DNA from: Pseudomonadota bacterium
GTDB taxonomy: Bacteria > Myxococcota_A > UBA796 > GCA-2862545
Direction of reading: 5' to 3'
Assembly: GCA_947505245.1 (NCBI GenBank)
Contig: CANNIZ010000011.1
Location: 1-64,000 of the forward strand
DNA length: 64,000 nucleotides
Below the pieces are notes generated by a model. The model did no database searches. It worked only from the letters and a program-made list of their open reading frames with translations, and was not told the origin of the DNA. The stretch's first letter is position 1, and each line of letters starts with the position of its first letter. Positions 10,401-20,264 of the stretch are shown piece by piece. The translations under genes and the position numbers were made by a program.

Positions 10401-13400
10401 CGAGCGACGGGTCGAGCCCGACGCGCGCTTCCCAGCCGTCGGCGAGCCCATCGCCCTCGTGATCGAGCGACCATCGACCATAGCCGCGGGGCGCCCACGG
10501 ACCGCCGAACGGCCCAGCGTCCGACGCGCTGCCGTCGGGGTCGCGCTCCTCAGGCCGCGCCGAGTCGATCGCCGCGGTGGCTGGAGGAGCCTGCCATACG
10601 TCGTCCTCGGGGTCTCCATCGGGCGTCACCCAGGGAATGCCTGGCGCGCCTCCGCTGGCGATCGTTGTGAACGAGGCGTCGCTCGTGAGCAAAGGCGCGT
10701 GTTGGACGGCGTTGTAGAGCATCGCGACCGTCGGTGCGAACGTGATCGGACGTCCGAACAACACGGATCCCTCGTTCGCCGTCGCGACCGCGCCGAGCAC
10801 GTGGGTGTCGCCGGACTGGATCTGCACGACAGCGCCTGCGCCGGCGTTGGACGTGAAGCCGGCGTGTTCGATCCATGCGGTCCCGTAGCCTTCGCGAAAG
10901 ATCGCGGACCCCGTGGGCGCACGGTTCTCGGAGAACATCGCGGACCGCGTCGCCTGCTGCAGGCCGCTCGCGCCGGTGACGTCCATCGCGCCGCCGCGGA
11001 TGCCGGCGGAATCGCCGACGAACACGGGACGCACGAGCCGGTAGTCGCAGTAGTCGAGCCGCAGCCCGCCGCCGCGGGCGCCCGCGGTGTTCGCGACGAA
11101 CCGCACGTCGGTGAGGTCGACGTGGGACCGCGCGGCGAGCACGCCTCCGCCGTCGCCCGTGGCGTGGTTCCCGCGCAGGGTGACGTCGGTCAATACGAGG
11201 TCGCCGTCGTCGAGGCGAACCGCGCCGCCGGACGCCGCCTCGCCGCCGGTGACGGTGAGGTGAGCGAGGGTGAGGGATTCGCCAGCGATCGCGGTGAACG
11301 CCCGCCCGTTCAGGCGCGCGTCGATGACCACATCGTCAGCGTTGCGTCCGAGTCCGAACACCGTCACGTCTTTGCTGCCGAGATCGACGTTCGCGGGGTA
11401 GGTGCCTGGGCGCAACGCCACGCTTCCACCGTGGCCCGCGATCGCGACCGCCTCGGCGACCGTGGTGGCGTCGTCGGGGACGATCACGGGGGCCACGACC
11501 GTGAACGCGTGTTCGACGCGGCGCGTGACGCCGCCGGCGCTGAGGTCGAGTGCCAAGACCCAATCACCCGAACGGTCTGGAACGAGCGTGGTGTCAAGCT
11601 CGTCCGGCGCCGTGGGTCGCGCGCTCGCGTCGATGGGTGCGGAGACAACGGACCAGGCGACGGTCAATACGTCGTCGTCGGGGTCATAGGAGAGGCTCCC
11701 GTCGAGGTCGAACGGCTCGTTCCGCGCCGCGAACACGGACGCTTTGATCACGGGCATCGGCGCGTGATCCGCAGGGGACGTCGGGTCGGAGCCGGACGCG
11801 GCCTCCAGGCCGTCGGGAACGCCGTCATCGTCGGTGTCCGCGACGGCCGGTCGCGTATCCGAGGCGAGCTCCTGTGCGTTGGTGAGTCCGTCGCCGTCAG
11901 GGTCGGCGCCGGCGTCCGCGACGTACGGACCGGTTCCTGCGTAGACCTCCCATCCGTCGGGTAACCCGTCACCGTCAGAGTCATCGCTGGTCGCCCATCG
12001 GGCGCCGTCGGCCGCTCCAGGCCCGCCCGACGACCCGAGCACGGTCCCATCCAGCGCGAGCATCCCCGATCGTGGTGCCGGGCGGACGTCCTCGCTGGAC
12101 AAGAACCGCGGATCGGCACGCACGGCCTCGACCCGCCAACCGCGGTCGGTGTCGGCGCCGCCGTTTGCCCAGAACAGCGTCCGTCCCCACGTCGCGAGCG
12201 GCGCGTGAATGGCTCCGTGATCGCTCGTATGACCCGCCACCACGACGTCTTCGATCGACACCGCCACCGTGGCGTACAAGGCAGGGCCATCGCTCGGGCC
12301 GCTGTTGTCGGCGAGGGTCACGTTCTCGAGCAGGCGAGCCGGGCCGGTGCCGGTGAGGTACAGCCCGCCGCCGTCGTCGATCACGGAATTCCGAAGGACT
12401 TCGGTTGAACGTGCCGTGAAGCGGCCTTCAGCGAACGCGCCTCCGCCGTCGATCGTCGCGTGGTTGTCGTCGAGCCGTCCGCGTAGGATGTGCACGGCCG
12501 CGTCCGGCCCGACGTAAAGCCCGCCGCCGTGGGCATGCGCGGTGTTTCGCTCGACCTCGACGTCCTCCAGGGTGGCGTCGCCCGCGACCACGGCGATCCC
12601 TCCGCCGTCGTCCGCGCGGTTGTAAGCCGCGCACACGCGCGTGAGCTCGGCGTCGGCAGTGACCAACACCCCGCCGCCTCGGTCCGCCTCACCGCCGACG
12701 ACCGACAGGTCTGCGAGCGCGCCGCCACCGAGCGTCACGACGCTGCCGGAGCGATCGCCGTACAATACCGTGTTGCCGCAGCCCTCTCCGGCGACGGTCA
12801 CGTCGGCACGATCGACGGTGAGCATTCCCGCGAAGGTCCCCGCGGCCAACTGAACCACAGCGCCCGTGTCGGCCACGGCCAAGGCGTCTTCGAGGTCGGC
12901 GAACGTCTGGACCGCGATCTCGTCGACATACCCATCGCAATCGTCGTCGACGCCGTTCGGTGCGTCTACCGCACCGGGCGCGCGGGCAGCGTCGCCGTCG
13001 TCGCAATCGGTCGCCGCGGAGGCGAGCCCATCGAGCGGACCACACGCGATCACCGGCGCGTCGGGATCGCCCGCACCATCGCCATCGGCGTCTACGTACA
13101 CGCGAAGTTGCGGCAGATCCTCGTCGGTCGCTCCGTCGCAGTCGTTGTCGTCGTCGTCACACACCTCTGGTGCGGCGGTCCACGCCCGCTTGTCGGCGTC
13201 ATCGCAGTCATCTTGCGAGGCGACGAAGCCCTCCGGCGCGATGCAGCCCGCGACGACCGGATCGCCCGCGCCGTGACCGTCCGCGTCGCTGTCGGCGTAC
13301 CAGGTGGCCTGGACGCCTTCGTCGACGGAGCCGTCGCAGTCGTCGTCGCGCCCGTCGCAGGACTCGATCCCGTCGGGCGACACTGTGGGATCGTCGTCCT

Positions 13401-13683
13401 CGCAGTCGTCGCCGTTCAGCGATCCGTCTTCGGGCACCGCGCACACCCGTCGGCTGCTCTCCGGATCACCGAAACCGTCGCCGTCGCGGTCGAGGTACGC
13501 GACGATCGCGACTCCCTCGTCAACAAATCCGTCGCAGTCGTCGTCAATCCCGTTGCAAACCTCGGTCGCGCCAGGGTTTCGTGTCGGATCGGCGCCACCG
13601 CAGTCGCGGCCGTCGCGGGTGCCGTCACCATCGGTGTCCTGGCAGGCGGCGAGCAACGCGAGAGACACCACCAACCAGCGCAT
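7480..13683 (-). CDS. Giant secreted lipoprotein: MopE-type metal-binding repeats plus four right-handed beta-helix modules
   Basis: A 2067-residue lipoprotein. A short signal ends in the lipobox LLAAC (Cys14). Residues 15-255 hold about five repeats of 'DDCDG' with adjacent 'DxDGDG' loops, the putative calcium/metal-binding motif known from MopE and many myxobacterial proteins. Four beta-helix (pectate-lyase-like) modules follow, starting near residues 258, 745, 1255 and 1740. Each opens with a similar 'VPDD...A' strand and contains many GGG- and N-rich turns. Modules one to three are followed by a TSP3-like calcium segment ('DGLPDGWE') and an Ig/PKD-like segment ('FDPDG.PLTYTWRF'). It is probably a calcium-stabilised cell-surface filament or adhesin. 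It starts an unbroken minus-strand run that continues into the elb-like genes. No enzymatic site was recognised. Confidence 0.85.
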   Translation of the reverse strand: MRWLVVSLALLAACQDTDGDGTRDGRDCGGADPTRNPGATEVCNGIDDDCDGFVDEGVAIVAYLDRDGDGFGDPESSRRVCAVPEDGSLNGDDCEDDDPTVSPDGIESCDGRDDDCDGSVDEGVQATWYADSDADGHGAGDPVVAGCIAPEGFVASQDDCDDADKRAWTAAPEVCDDDDNDCDGATDEDLPQLRVYVDADGDGAGDPDAPVIACGPLDGLASAATDCDDGDAARAPGAVDAPNGVDDDCDGYVDEIAVQTFADLEDALAVADTGAVVQLAAGTFAGMLTVDRADVTVAGEGCGNTVLYGDRSGSVVTLGGGALADLSVVGGEADRGGGVLVTADAELTRVCAAYNRADDGGGIAVVAGDATLEDVEVERNTAHAHGGGLYVGPDAAVHILRGRLDDNHATIDGGGAFAEGRFTARSTEVLRNSVIDDGGGLYLTGTGPARLLENVTLADNSGPSDGPALYATVAVSIEDVVVAGHTSDHGAIHAPLATWGRTLFWANGGADTDRGWRVEAVRADPRFLSSEDVRPAPRSGMLALDGTVLGSSGGPGAADGARWATSDDSDGDGLPDGWEVYAGTGPYVADAGADPDGDGLTNAQELASDTRPAVADTDDDGVPDGLEAASGSDPTSPADHAPMPVIKASVFAARNEPFDLDGSLSYDPDDDVLTVAWSVVSAPIDASARPTAPDELDTTLVPDRSGDWVLALDLSAGGVTRRVEHAFTVVAPVIVPDDATTVAEAVAIAGHGGSVALRPGTYPANVDLGSKDVTVFGLGRNADDVVIDARLNGRAFTAIAGESLTLAHLTVTGGEAASGGAVRLDDGDLVLTDVTLRGNHATGDGGGVLAARSHVDLTDVRFVANTAGARGGGLRLDYCDYRLVRPVFVGDSAGIRGGAMDVTGASGLQQATRSAMFSENRAPTGSAIFREGYGTAWIEHAGFTSNAGAGAVVQIQSGDTHVLGAVATANEGSVLFGRPITFAPTVAMLYNAVQHAPLLTSDASFTTIASGGAPGIPWVTPDGDPEDDVWQAPPATAAIDSARPEERDPDGSASDAGPFGGPWAPRGYGRWSLDHEGDGLADGWEARVGLDPSLDDHTTDADVDGLDALAEQAAGTDPFAADSDGDGVGDAVEIAAGQSPTDPRGHAPDADAGSDVVARIGTLATLDGSRTSDPDGDVIATLTWHFVSTPPGSVVSDSDLSPPNGVHPTFVPDVRGRYVLELNATDGFGTGTDTVAVFGWDELRVPDDYATLADAIEASVEHDEIVLSAGIHDGAADLVGRTLVVRGAGAGLTTVLGPRDRPPFAVSGGSNFRLVDLTVRRGLGDHGGLVDCLASTFSARGVVFSGGVAYQGGALALDACPTDLVDVDVVDNHTVGIGGGVWIADAPLTWTRGRLEANGGSTGGGLYLDDGSTGSLRNLVVAENAAGSGAGVYTDDAPIDAANLTFVRNRGSTASGALAVARGSATLWNVLFAYQPAGYGFWRATGTPVTGGHLAYWKNHRTTNNPTGTDYYADADLIAGERLGPWSLLVDQGASAFIDPDGSPADIGAFGGPDAASGFDVGYADSDADGLPDSWELPHGLAIGPDDSGSDTDGDGLPAAAEFAAHTLPDDADSDQDGVDDDVEVLAGDDPSDPYDHAPHAVPGLDRVGTIGVPVAFDATGSFDPDGLPLTYTWRFIDLPGTSLLTDQDLVGAAAMSFTPDHGGMYVVELAADDGAAIGLGRVTVVVPGDVSVPDDYLDLESALAAVAEGSQVLVDAGTWPCNVDLAARGATIVGAGPGLTVLDAGDAGAAFTLDTTAPVALSGLSIVGGFAAEGGAVSTRGGLLTLEDVEMLGNVAVSGGAVFVDAGDVLATDITIGDGYAVQQGAGFRLRDGALDVLRGTFANLTAASTGGAIYAATSTVELRNSWLIDNRASFGAGVYVDRQGVIGQVTLDHVTAVGQIAQNGAGVAYSARGADLDVRSSVIQNARPNAIGRASTTSPDPSALVRVSYTVAYDAGSAPIPTGSTVIGNVAADPKFVGRSDDGDPWNDDLGLMTSSPAVDAGDPTEQDRDATRADAGATGGPDAP

Positions 13684-13745
13684 GCTTTGCCGACCTCTGG
13701 CAGGTAGTGTGCACCGGCGCCCGGGCCTGTGCTACCCTGCGTTTC

Positions 13746-14738
13746 ATGTGGGGAGGGTACGTGCGCGTGTTCGTTCTGGGTCTCGCTGCGGCCGTTTCGT
13801 TGTTGGGTTCTGCCCCCGCTTTTGCGGACTGTGCTGCGCCCTACACGTCCGACAACGTGCTCGAAGACCTCGGCAATGTCGAGTCTTTCCTGCTCAACGC
13901 CAACAATGACGCGGCTTCGGCGGCTGCAAAAGGCATGCAGTCGAAGATCGGCTGCCTCACCGAGGTCCTTCCGCCGATCATCCTCGGGCGTGCCTACCGC
14001 GGCATGGGCGCGGGTCTCTACGTTGGTGGAGATTTGACGCGGTCCAAGGACTGGTTCGCGACGGCAATCTCCATCGACCCGACCTTCGAGTACGGGACGC
14101 AGGACCTTCCAGCGGACCATCCCGTGCTTTCGATCTATTCGGACGTCAAGCGCGTCGGCCTGGACCCTGTCGTTACCGTCGAAGGCAAGTCGTTCGTCCC
14201 AGGGGTGCACTACCTGGACGGCAAGAAGATCGTCACGCCGGCCGCCGCTCCCGCGATGCCTCACCTTTACCAGAAGCAGGTCGACGGCAACGTCAGCACC
14301 TGGCTTATCGAAGGCGAGTACTTTCCGGACAACGTGCTCAACAACGGCGGTTCGTCGGCGTCGGCGTCGGGGACCGCGCCTGCTGGAGGGAAGGACCCGA
14401 AGGCTGGCAAGCCCCCGAAGGGCGGCACCGTAGCGGCCGTGACGCCGCCGAAGGTGACGACCATCACGCGCAAGCGCCCGCCGGAGAAGACGCCCCTGAT
14501 GATCGGCGGCGTCGTGGTCGTCGGTGGTGCGGGCGCCATCTACTTCCTCGCCATGGGCGCGCGGGCCGATTTCGAGGGCGCGAAGACGCTCGCGGACGTG
14601 GACAAGTTCAAGAAGACGACCAACACGATGGTCGTCGCGAGCAGCGCGGTGTTGGCCGTGGGGGTCGGCACCCTTTCCTGGGGCCTGATCGTGGACGACC
14701 ACGGCACGCCGCTGCCGGCCGTCAACTTCCGCTTCTAA
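13746..14738 (+). CDS. Secreted/membrane protein of unknown function with two C-terminal membrane segments
   Basis: A 330-residue protein. Residues 1-27 form a signal peptide ending 'APAFADC'. Residues 28-150 are a helical, TPR-like region, with 'GRAYRGMGAGLYVGGD' and 'WFATAISIDPTFEYG' resembling repeat helices. Then come a beta-rich part, a Gly/Pro/Lys-rich linker near 210-245, and two hydrophobic segments (about 250-268 and 298-315). I do not recognise a specific family; similar proteins occur in myxobacteria beside kinases. It ends 10 bases before the kinase gene, so the pair is probably one operon. The start at 13746 gives the full signal peptide; a GTG at 13761 would shorten it by five residues. 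Confidence 0.7.
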   Translation: MWGGYVRVFVLGLAAAVSLLGSAPAFADCAAPYTSDNVLEDLGNVESFLLNANNDAASAAAKGMQSKIGCLTEVLPPIILGRAYRGMGAGLYVGGDLTRSKDWFATAISIDPTFEYGTQDLPADHPVLSIYSDVKRVGLDPVVTVEGKSFVPGVHYLDGKKIVTPAAAPAMPHLYQKQVDGNVSTWLIEGEYFPDNVLNNGGSSASASGTAPAGGKDPKAGKPPKGGTVAAVTPPKVTTITRKRPPEKTPLMIGGVVVVGGAGAIYFLAMGARADFEGAKTLADVDKFKKTTNTMVVASSAVLAVGVGTLSWGLIVDDHGTPLPAVNFRF

Positions 14739-14748
14739 GGCCTCTGAC

Positions 14749-16227
14749 GTGCCAACCGCGACGCTGCCGCAGCTCTGGCGGGGCCGTTCAGGCCGCGAAT
14801 ACGTGCCGTTCGAGCAGGCGCGTGTTCGCCACGGCGGCATGGCGACGGTGCGCAAGGTGGTCGGTCGCGGCGGGCCTGTCGCAAACTCCACCGTCGCTGA
14901 TGGCGTTCCGCTCGCGCTGAAGCTGTGGACCGAGAGCGACGATGCCTCGCTCGACCAGCTGCAGGCCGAAGCGCGAATCCTGGTCGAGATCAGCGGCCAT
15001 CCGGGCGAGCTCCCGTGCCCGCGGCTTTACGATCTTGTCGGGACGCCGCTGGTGACGGGCCTGGTGATGGAGTGGTGCTCCGCCGATCTCGAGCGGTGGT
15101 GGCGTGAAAAGCTGAAGGAGCCAGACTCGTTCGGGCGCCTGATGGCCACGATGGCGGAGGTTTCGCGCCGGGTCGCGGACTACCACGTGTTCTTCGCGCA
15201 GAAACAAGGCCTCGATGCAGCCCACGGCGACCTGAAGCCGTCGAACATCCTGCTGTCCTCGGAGGGGCGCTGGCTGATCTCAGACTTTGGCGCCGCGCGC
15301 GTCAAACCGCCCGACGACAACCCGCTCGTGACGAGCAAGGTCGTCGCCGGAACCGAGAATTTCCTGTCTCCCGAGGCGTTGTTCCACGCGAAGCGGCGCC
15401 ATCACGCTGCGATGGACACCTGGGCGCTCGCCGCCACCGCGTTCACCATGCTGCGGCTGCAGCGCATGTCGCTCGATGCGGCCCCGATCCCAAAGAACGG
15501 AACCCAGAACCCGCGGTTCCGGATGCAGCGGATTCACGCGATCATGGAGGTCTACGCGAAGGACCCGACGCGGTTCCGTGATCGCGACCTCGCCGTCGAG
15601 GCCTTCTCGGACCCGCTGCGCATCCCCGAAGAAGACCGCCGGGCGGTGCGCGACTCGCTCCGGGGCGTGTTCGGCGTCCCCGACGATCGGCGCGAAGAGG
15701 TCCTCTGCAAGGAGCTTCTCGAGCTGTTCGATCGCGCGCTCGCGATCGAGCCACGCTTCCGCTTCACGGACGCGCGCGACCTGGCGTCCGCGTTCGAGCG
15801 GTTGTTGCGCCTCTATCTTGAACTTTCGGCGCCTTCCGAGGCGGCGCAGCCCGCCCAGCCGATCGCCGATCCCGCGCCGTTCGTGAAGGCCCGTGAAGAC
15901 GCGGTGCGGGCGAAGCAAGAGGCTGAAGAGCGCGCCAATCAGCTGCAAGAAGAGATGGAGGCGATGCGGGAGCGCCTGCAGGAGGCCGAAGGGAGGCTGA
16001 CGGCCGCGCTTTATCAGCCGAGTCTTCCCGCGCCGAACAAGCCCGAGTCGCCACCGCTCAAGAGCCGAACGCCGCTGCCCCCGCCGCGCGTCGAGCGCGT
16101 CGTGGAGACGGTCGAGGTGCCCGCGGTCCCGGCGTGGTGGGGCGCGTTGCTGGTCCTGGTGTTGCTGTTCCAGTTCGCGACGCTCGTGCTCGTCGCGATC
16201 GCGCTCGCTGGGAGCCTGTTTCGCTGA
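14749..16227 (+). CDS. Membrane-anchored Ser/Thr protein kinase (Hanks type)
   Basis: A 492-residue protein with a GTG start. The kinase domain covers about residues 20-350: ATP lysine K58 ('LALKLW'), catalytic loop HGDLKPSN with D161, DFG at 179-181, and 'SPEAL' in place of APE. The glycine-rich loop is degenerate ('HGGMATV'). Residues about 380-425 form a charged coiled coil ('AREDAVRAKQEAEERANQL'), followed by a Pro-rich linker. One membrane segment lies near 462-488, with almost nothing after it, so the kinase faces the cytoplasm on a tail anchor. The catalytic residues are all present, so activity is likely. It is paired with the upstream secreted protein gene (10-base gap). Targets unknown. 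Confidence 0.88.
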   Translation: MPTATLPQLWRGRSGREYVPFEQARVRHGGMATVRKVVGRGGPVANSTVADGVPLALKLWTESDDASLDQLQAEARILVEISGHPGELPCPRLYDLVGTPLVTGLVMEWCSADLERWWREKLKEPDSFGRLMATMAEVSRRVADYHVFFAQKQGLDAAHGDLKPSNILLSSEGRWLISDFGAARVKPPDDNPLVTSKVVAGTENFLSPEALFHAKRRHHAAMDTWALAATAFTMLRLQRMSLDAAPIPKNGTQNPRFRMQRIHAIMEVYAKDPTRFRDRDLAVEAFSDPLRIPEEDRRAVRDSLRGVFGVPDDRREEVLCKELLELFDRALAIEPRFRFTDARDLASAFERLLRLYLELSAPSEAAQPAQPIADPAPFVKAREDAVRAKQEAEERANQLQEEMEAMRERLQEAEGRLTAALYQPSLPAPNKPESPPLKSRTPLPPPRVERVVETVEVPAVPAWWGALLVLVLLFQFATLVLVAIALAGSLFR

Positions 16228-16248
16228 CGGCGTCCGTCGGGCCCTGCG

Positions 16249-16617
16249 TCAGCGGAGGTCGCCGTCTGGCGTGATCGTCGCCTCGGAGGCGAACGATAGA
16301 GGGATCACGCGCGCGGCGCCGGGCAGGGGCACGCGCACGCTCCAGGCGCAGCGGACGTGTCGGCCTGCGTCGTCTTCGGTGAGGCCGCACGCGTCGTCGC
16401 CCACCTGCAGCCCGACCTGCCGATCGAGCTCGTACTGCAGGCGCTGATCGGCCTGTTTCTGCCCGAAGTCGCGCCAGTCCAGCGCCACCGCCATGACGAT
16501 CGCGTCCAATTGCTGATCGTCGAGCGCGTACGGGCCGATCAACCACGACACGAACAGCAGGAACGTGCCCGGCACCAGCAGGGTGGCGTACAGGAGGAAC
16601 TTCGCCCAGGTCTTCAA
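16249..16617 (-). CDS. Small single-span membrane protein, TTG start
   Basis: A 122-residue protein with one N-terminal membrane segment (about residues 6-28) and a soluble domain containing two cysteines ('DDACGLTED', 'VRCAWSV') that could form a disulfide. The only possible full-length start is a TTG at 16617, because the codon immediately upstream is the lepA stop (TGA then TTG, no gap). Translation is therefore probably coupled to lepA. In many bacteria signal peptidase lepB follows lepA; this gene has no signal peptidase motifs. No family recognised. Confidence 0.6.
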   Translation of the reverse strand: MKTWAKFLLYATLLVPGTFLLFVSWLIGPYALDDQQLDAIVMAVALDWRDFGQKQADQRLQYELDRQVGLQVGDDACGLTEDDAGRHVRCAWSVRVPLPGAARVIPLSFASEATITPDGDLR

Positions 16618-18422
<1,805 letters not shown>

Positions 18423-18426
<4 letters not shown>

Positions 18427-19733
18427 CGGTACTCCGGGCGGCCGATGCAGCGATACCGGAAGCCAGCCTGCGCCACCTCCTTGGGATCGAACAGGTTTCG
18501 GCCGTCGACAATATTGTGGCTTCGCATGCGGCGGGAAAGCTCCGCGAAGTCGGGGCTGCGAAACTCGTTCCAGTCGGTGGGGATGATCAGGGCGTCGGCG
18601 CCGTCGACGCAGGTGAGCGAGTCCGGGGCGTACCGGATGGCCTCGCCGAGCACGGCGCGTGCTTGACCAATCGCTTCAGGATCGTAAGCCGCGACGGTGG
18701 CTCCGCGACGGAGGGCCTCGGCGATGAACACGAGCGACGGCGCATCGCGCACATCGTCGGTGCGCGACTTGAACGCGAGGCCCCACACGGCGAGGTGGAG
18801 CCCTGTCCAGTCAGCACCGAGGAGTTGTACGGTCTTCTCACCGAGCAGCTCCTTCTGGGCCTCGTTGACCTCGTGCACCGCGTTGGTCATCCGCATCGGC
18901 ACGTCATGGGTGCGTCCCAGGTACGCGAGCGCCTGGACGTCTTTCGGGAAACAGCTGCCCCCGTAGCCGCAGCCGGGGAACAGGTAGCGCGAGCCAAGGC
19001 GTTGATCGCCACCCACGACGCGGCGCACCATCTCGACGTCAGCCCCGAAGCCGTCGCAAAGGTTGGCGATCTCGTTCATGAGCGTGATTCGCGCGGCGAG
19101 CATCGCATTCGCGGCGTACTTCGCCATCTCGGCCGAGCGGTTGTCCATGTGCAGCAGGGGGCGGCCGGTGCGGACCAGGGGCGCGTAGATTCGGTCCATC
19201 GCGGCCTGTGCCGCCGCTGAGCGCGTGCCGACCACGATGCGGTCCGGCCGCGTGAAGTCGTCTACCGCAGTGCCCTCGGCGAGAAACTCTGGATTGGAGA
19301 CCACATCCACCAGGTGGGTGGTGCGTCCGCTCGCGCGTTCGCGCAGGGCGTCGGCCGTACCCGGAGGCACCGTCGATTTCACGACGACGATCGTGGGCCG
19401 TGCAAGAGCGGCGATCGTCTCGTCGAATACCGCGGTCACACCTGACAGATCGGCCGAGCCGTCTCGCGATGAGGGCGTTCCGACGGCGATGAACGCGACG
19501 TCTGCCTTGGCGACGGCCGCGGCGAGGTTCGTGGTGAACGACAGGCGGCGCCCCTCGCGGACGCGGTGGAGGACCTCGAGGAGGCCGGGCTCGTGGATGG
19601 GGCACTCGCCCGCGCTGAGCCGCTCGACCTTCTTCTCGTCACTGTCCACGGCCGTGACGTGATGGCCAAGGTCCGCGAGGCATGCCCCCGCGACCAGCCC
19701 CACATACCCGGTGCCGACGACGCATAGTTCCAC
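18423..19733 (-). CDS. ugd: UDP-glucose 6-dehydrogenase (nucleotide-sugar dehydrogenase)
   Basis: A 436-residue enzyme that oxidises UDP-glucose to UDP-glucuronate with two NAD+, feeding surface polysaccharide synthesis. The N-terminal Rossmann motif is [10 protein letters not shown] at 6-15. The catalytic Cys261 lies in 'GGSCFPKD', and 'LWGLAFK'-type strand '[12 protein letters not shown]' marks the C-terminal UDP-binding domain. The GTG at 19733 places the Rossmann motif correctly; longer in-frame extensions lack homology to the family. It is first gene of a ugd-lepA-small membrane protein operon and diverges from rpsT. Confidence 0.93.
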
Positions 19734-19745
19734 GGTGTCTCCGCG

Positions 19746-19766
19746 CCGAGCGTGATAACGGCTCGG
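19746..19766. promoter_or_regulatory. Inverted repeat in ugd leader
   Basis: CCGAGC and GCTCGG arms separated by 9 bases lie just upstream of the ugd GTG. This could be an operator or a leader hairpin. No T-tract is present. Function not established. Confidence 0.3.
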
Positions 19767-19794
19767 TCTCCGTGCGGCCACGGCAGCAGCAGGG

Positions 19795-19823
19795 TTGCCG
19801 ACTGGTGGCAAATCCGGTTAGCT
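19795..19823 (+). promoter_or_regulatory. Probable sigma-70 promoter of rpsT
   Basis: TTGCCG and TTAGCT hexamers are separated by 17 bases, 25 bases before the rpsT start. The CCGGTTAGC word around the -10 is shared with the proposed rpoD promoter at 34354-34382, which supports both. Confidence 0.5.
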
Positions 19824-19848
19824 GCCCGGGTCAACACTTGGAGACGAA

Positions 19849-20160
19849 GTGGCCAACCACAAAGACGCCGTGAAGCGCGCGAAGCAGAACGAGGCTCGCC
19901 GTATCAACAACCGCACGTACCGCACCCGTATGCGCAACACGATCAAGCTCGTGCGCGACGCGGTCGCCGCAGGTGATGCCAAGGGCGCGCAGGACAAGCT
20001 CCGCGAGGCCACCAGCATCATCCACCGCGTTTGCAGCAAGGGTGTCATCCACCGCAATCAGGCTGCCCGCCGCATCTCCCGCCTCAACACGGCCGTCAAG
20101 GCCGCGCAGACGGCAGCACCGAAGCCGGTCAAGGCCGCTCGCAAGAGCAAGAAAGCGTAG
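19849..20160 (+). CDS. rpsT: 30S ribosomal protein S20
   Basis: A 103-residue basic protein that binds 16S rRNA. It begins ANHKDAVKRAKQNEARR and has the family motif 'RTRMRNTIK' near 23-31. The tail is Lys/Ala-rich. The start is GTG, preceded by a GGAGA Shine-Dalgarno sequence at about 19840. S20 is usually 85-90 residues; this one has a longer basic C-terminal tail. It is monocistronic, followed by a hairpin that also ends the convergent hydrolase gene. Confidence 0.97.
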   Translation: MANHKDAVKRAKQNEARRINNRTYRTRMRNTIKLVRDAVAAGDAKGAQDKLREATSIIHRVCSKGVIHRNQAARRISRLNTAVKAAQTAAPKPVKAARKSKKA

Positions 20161-20194
20161 TTCGCCTCTGGCGTGAACGTTTTCGCGTCACGTT

Positions 20195-20226
20195 GAGGGC
20201 AGGCCGGCAATCGCGGGCTTGCCCTC
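20195..20226. terminator. Hairpin terminator between rpsT and convergent hydrolase
   Basis: GAGGGCA and TGCCCTC arms, extended by GCC/GGC pairs, enclose a short GC-rich loop. It sits between two converging genes and has no clear T-tract, so it may act in both directions or with Rho. Confidence 0.5.
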
Positions 20227-20264
20227 GACGTGTTTGTGTTTCGGTGTCCGCAGCTGTCCCGTCG

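Noticed and set aside
9565-11964. 799-residue plus-strand open frame inside the giant lipoprotein
   Set aside because: It is antisense to the repeated DxDGDG/beta-helix protein and is rich in Arg/Val/Gly without domains.
7480-13683. CRISPR-like or tandem DNA repeats
   Set aside because: The repeated DNA words encode protein repeats (DxDGDG, GGG turns) with no regular spacer and repeat; no CRISPR array is present in the window.
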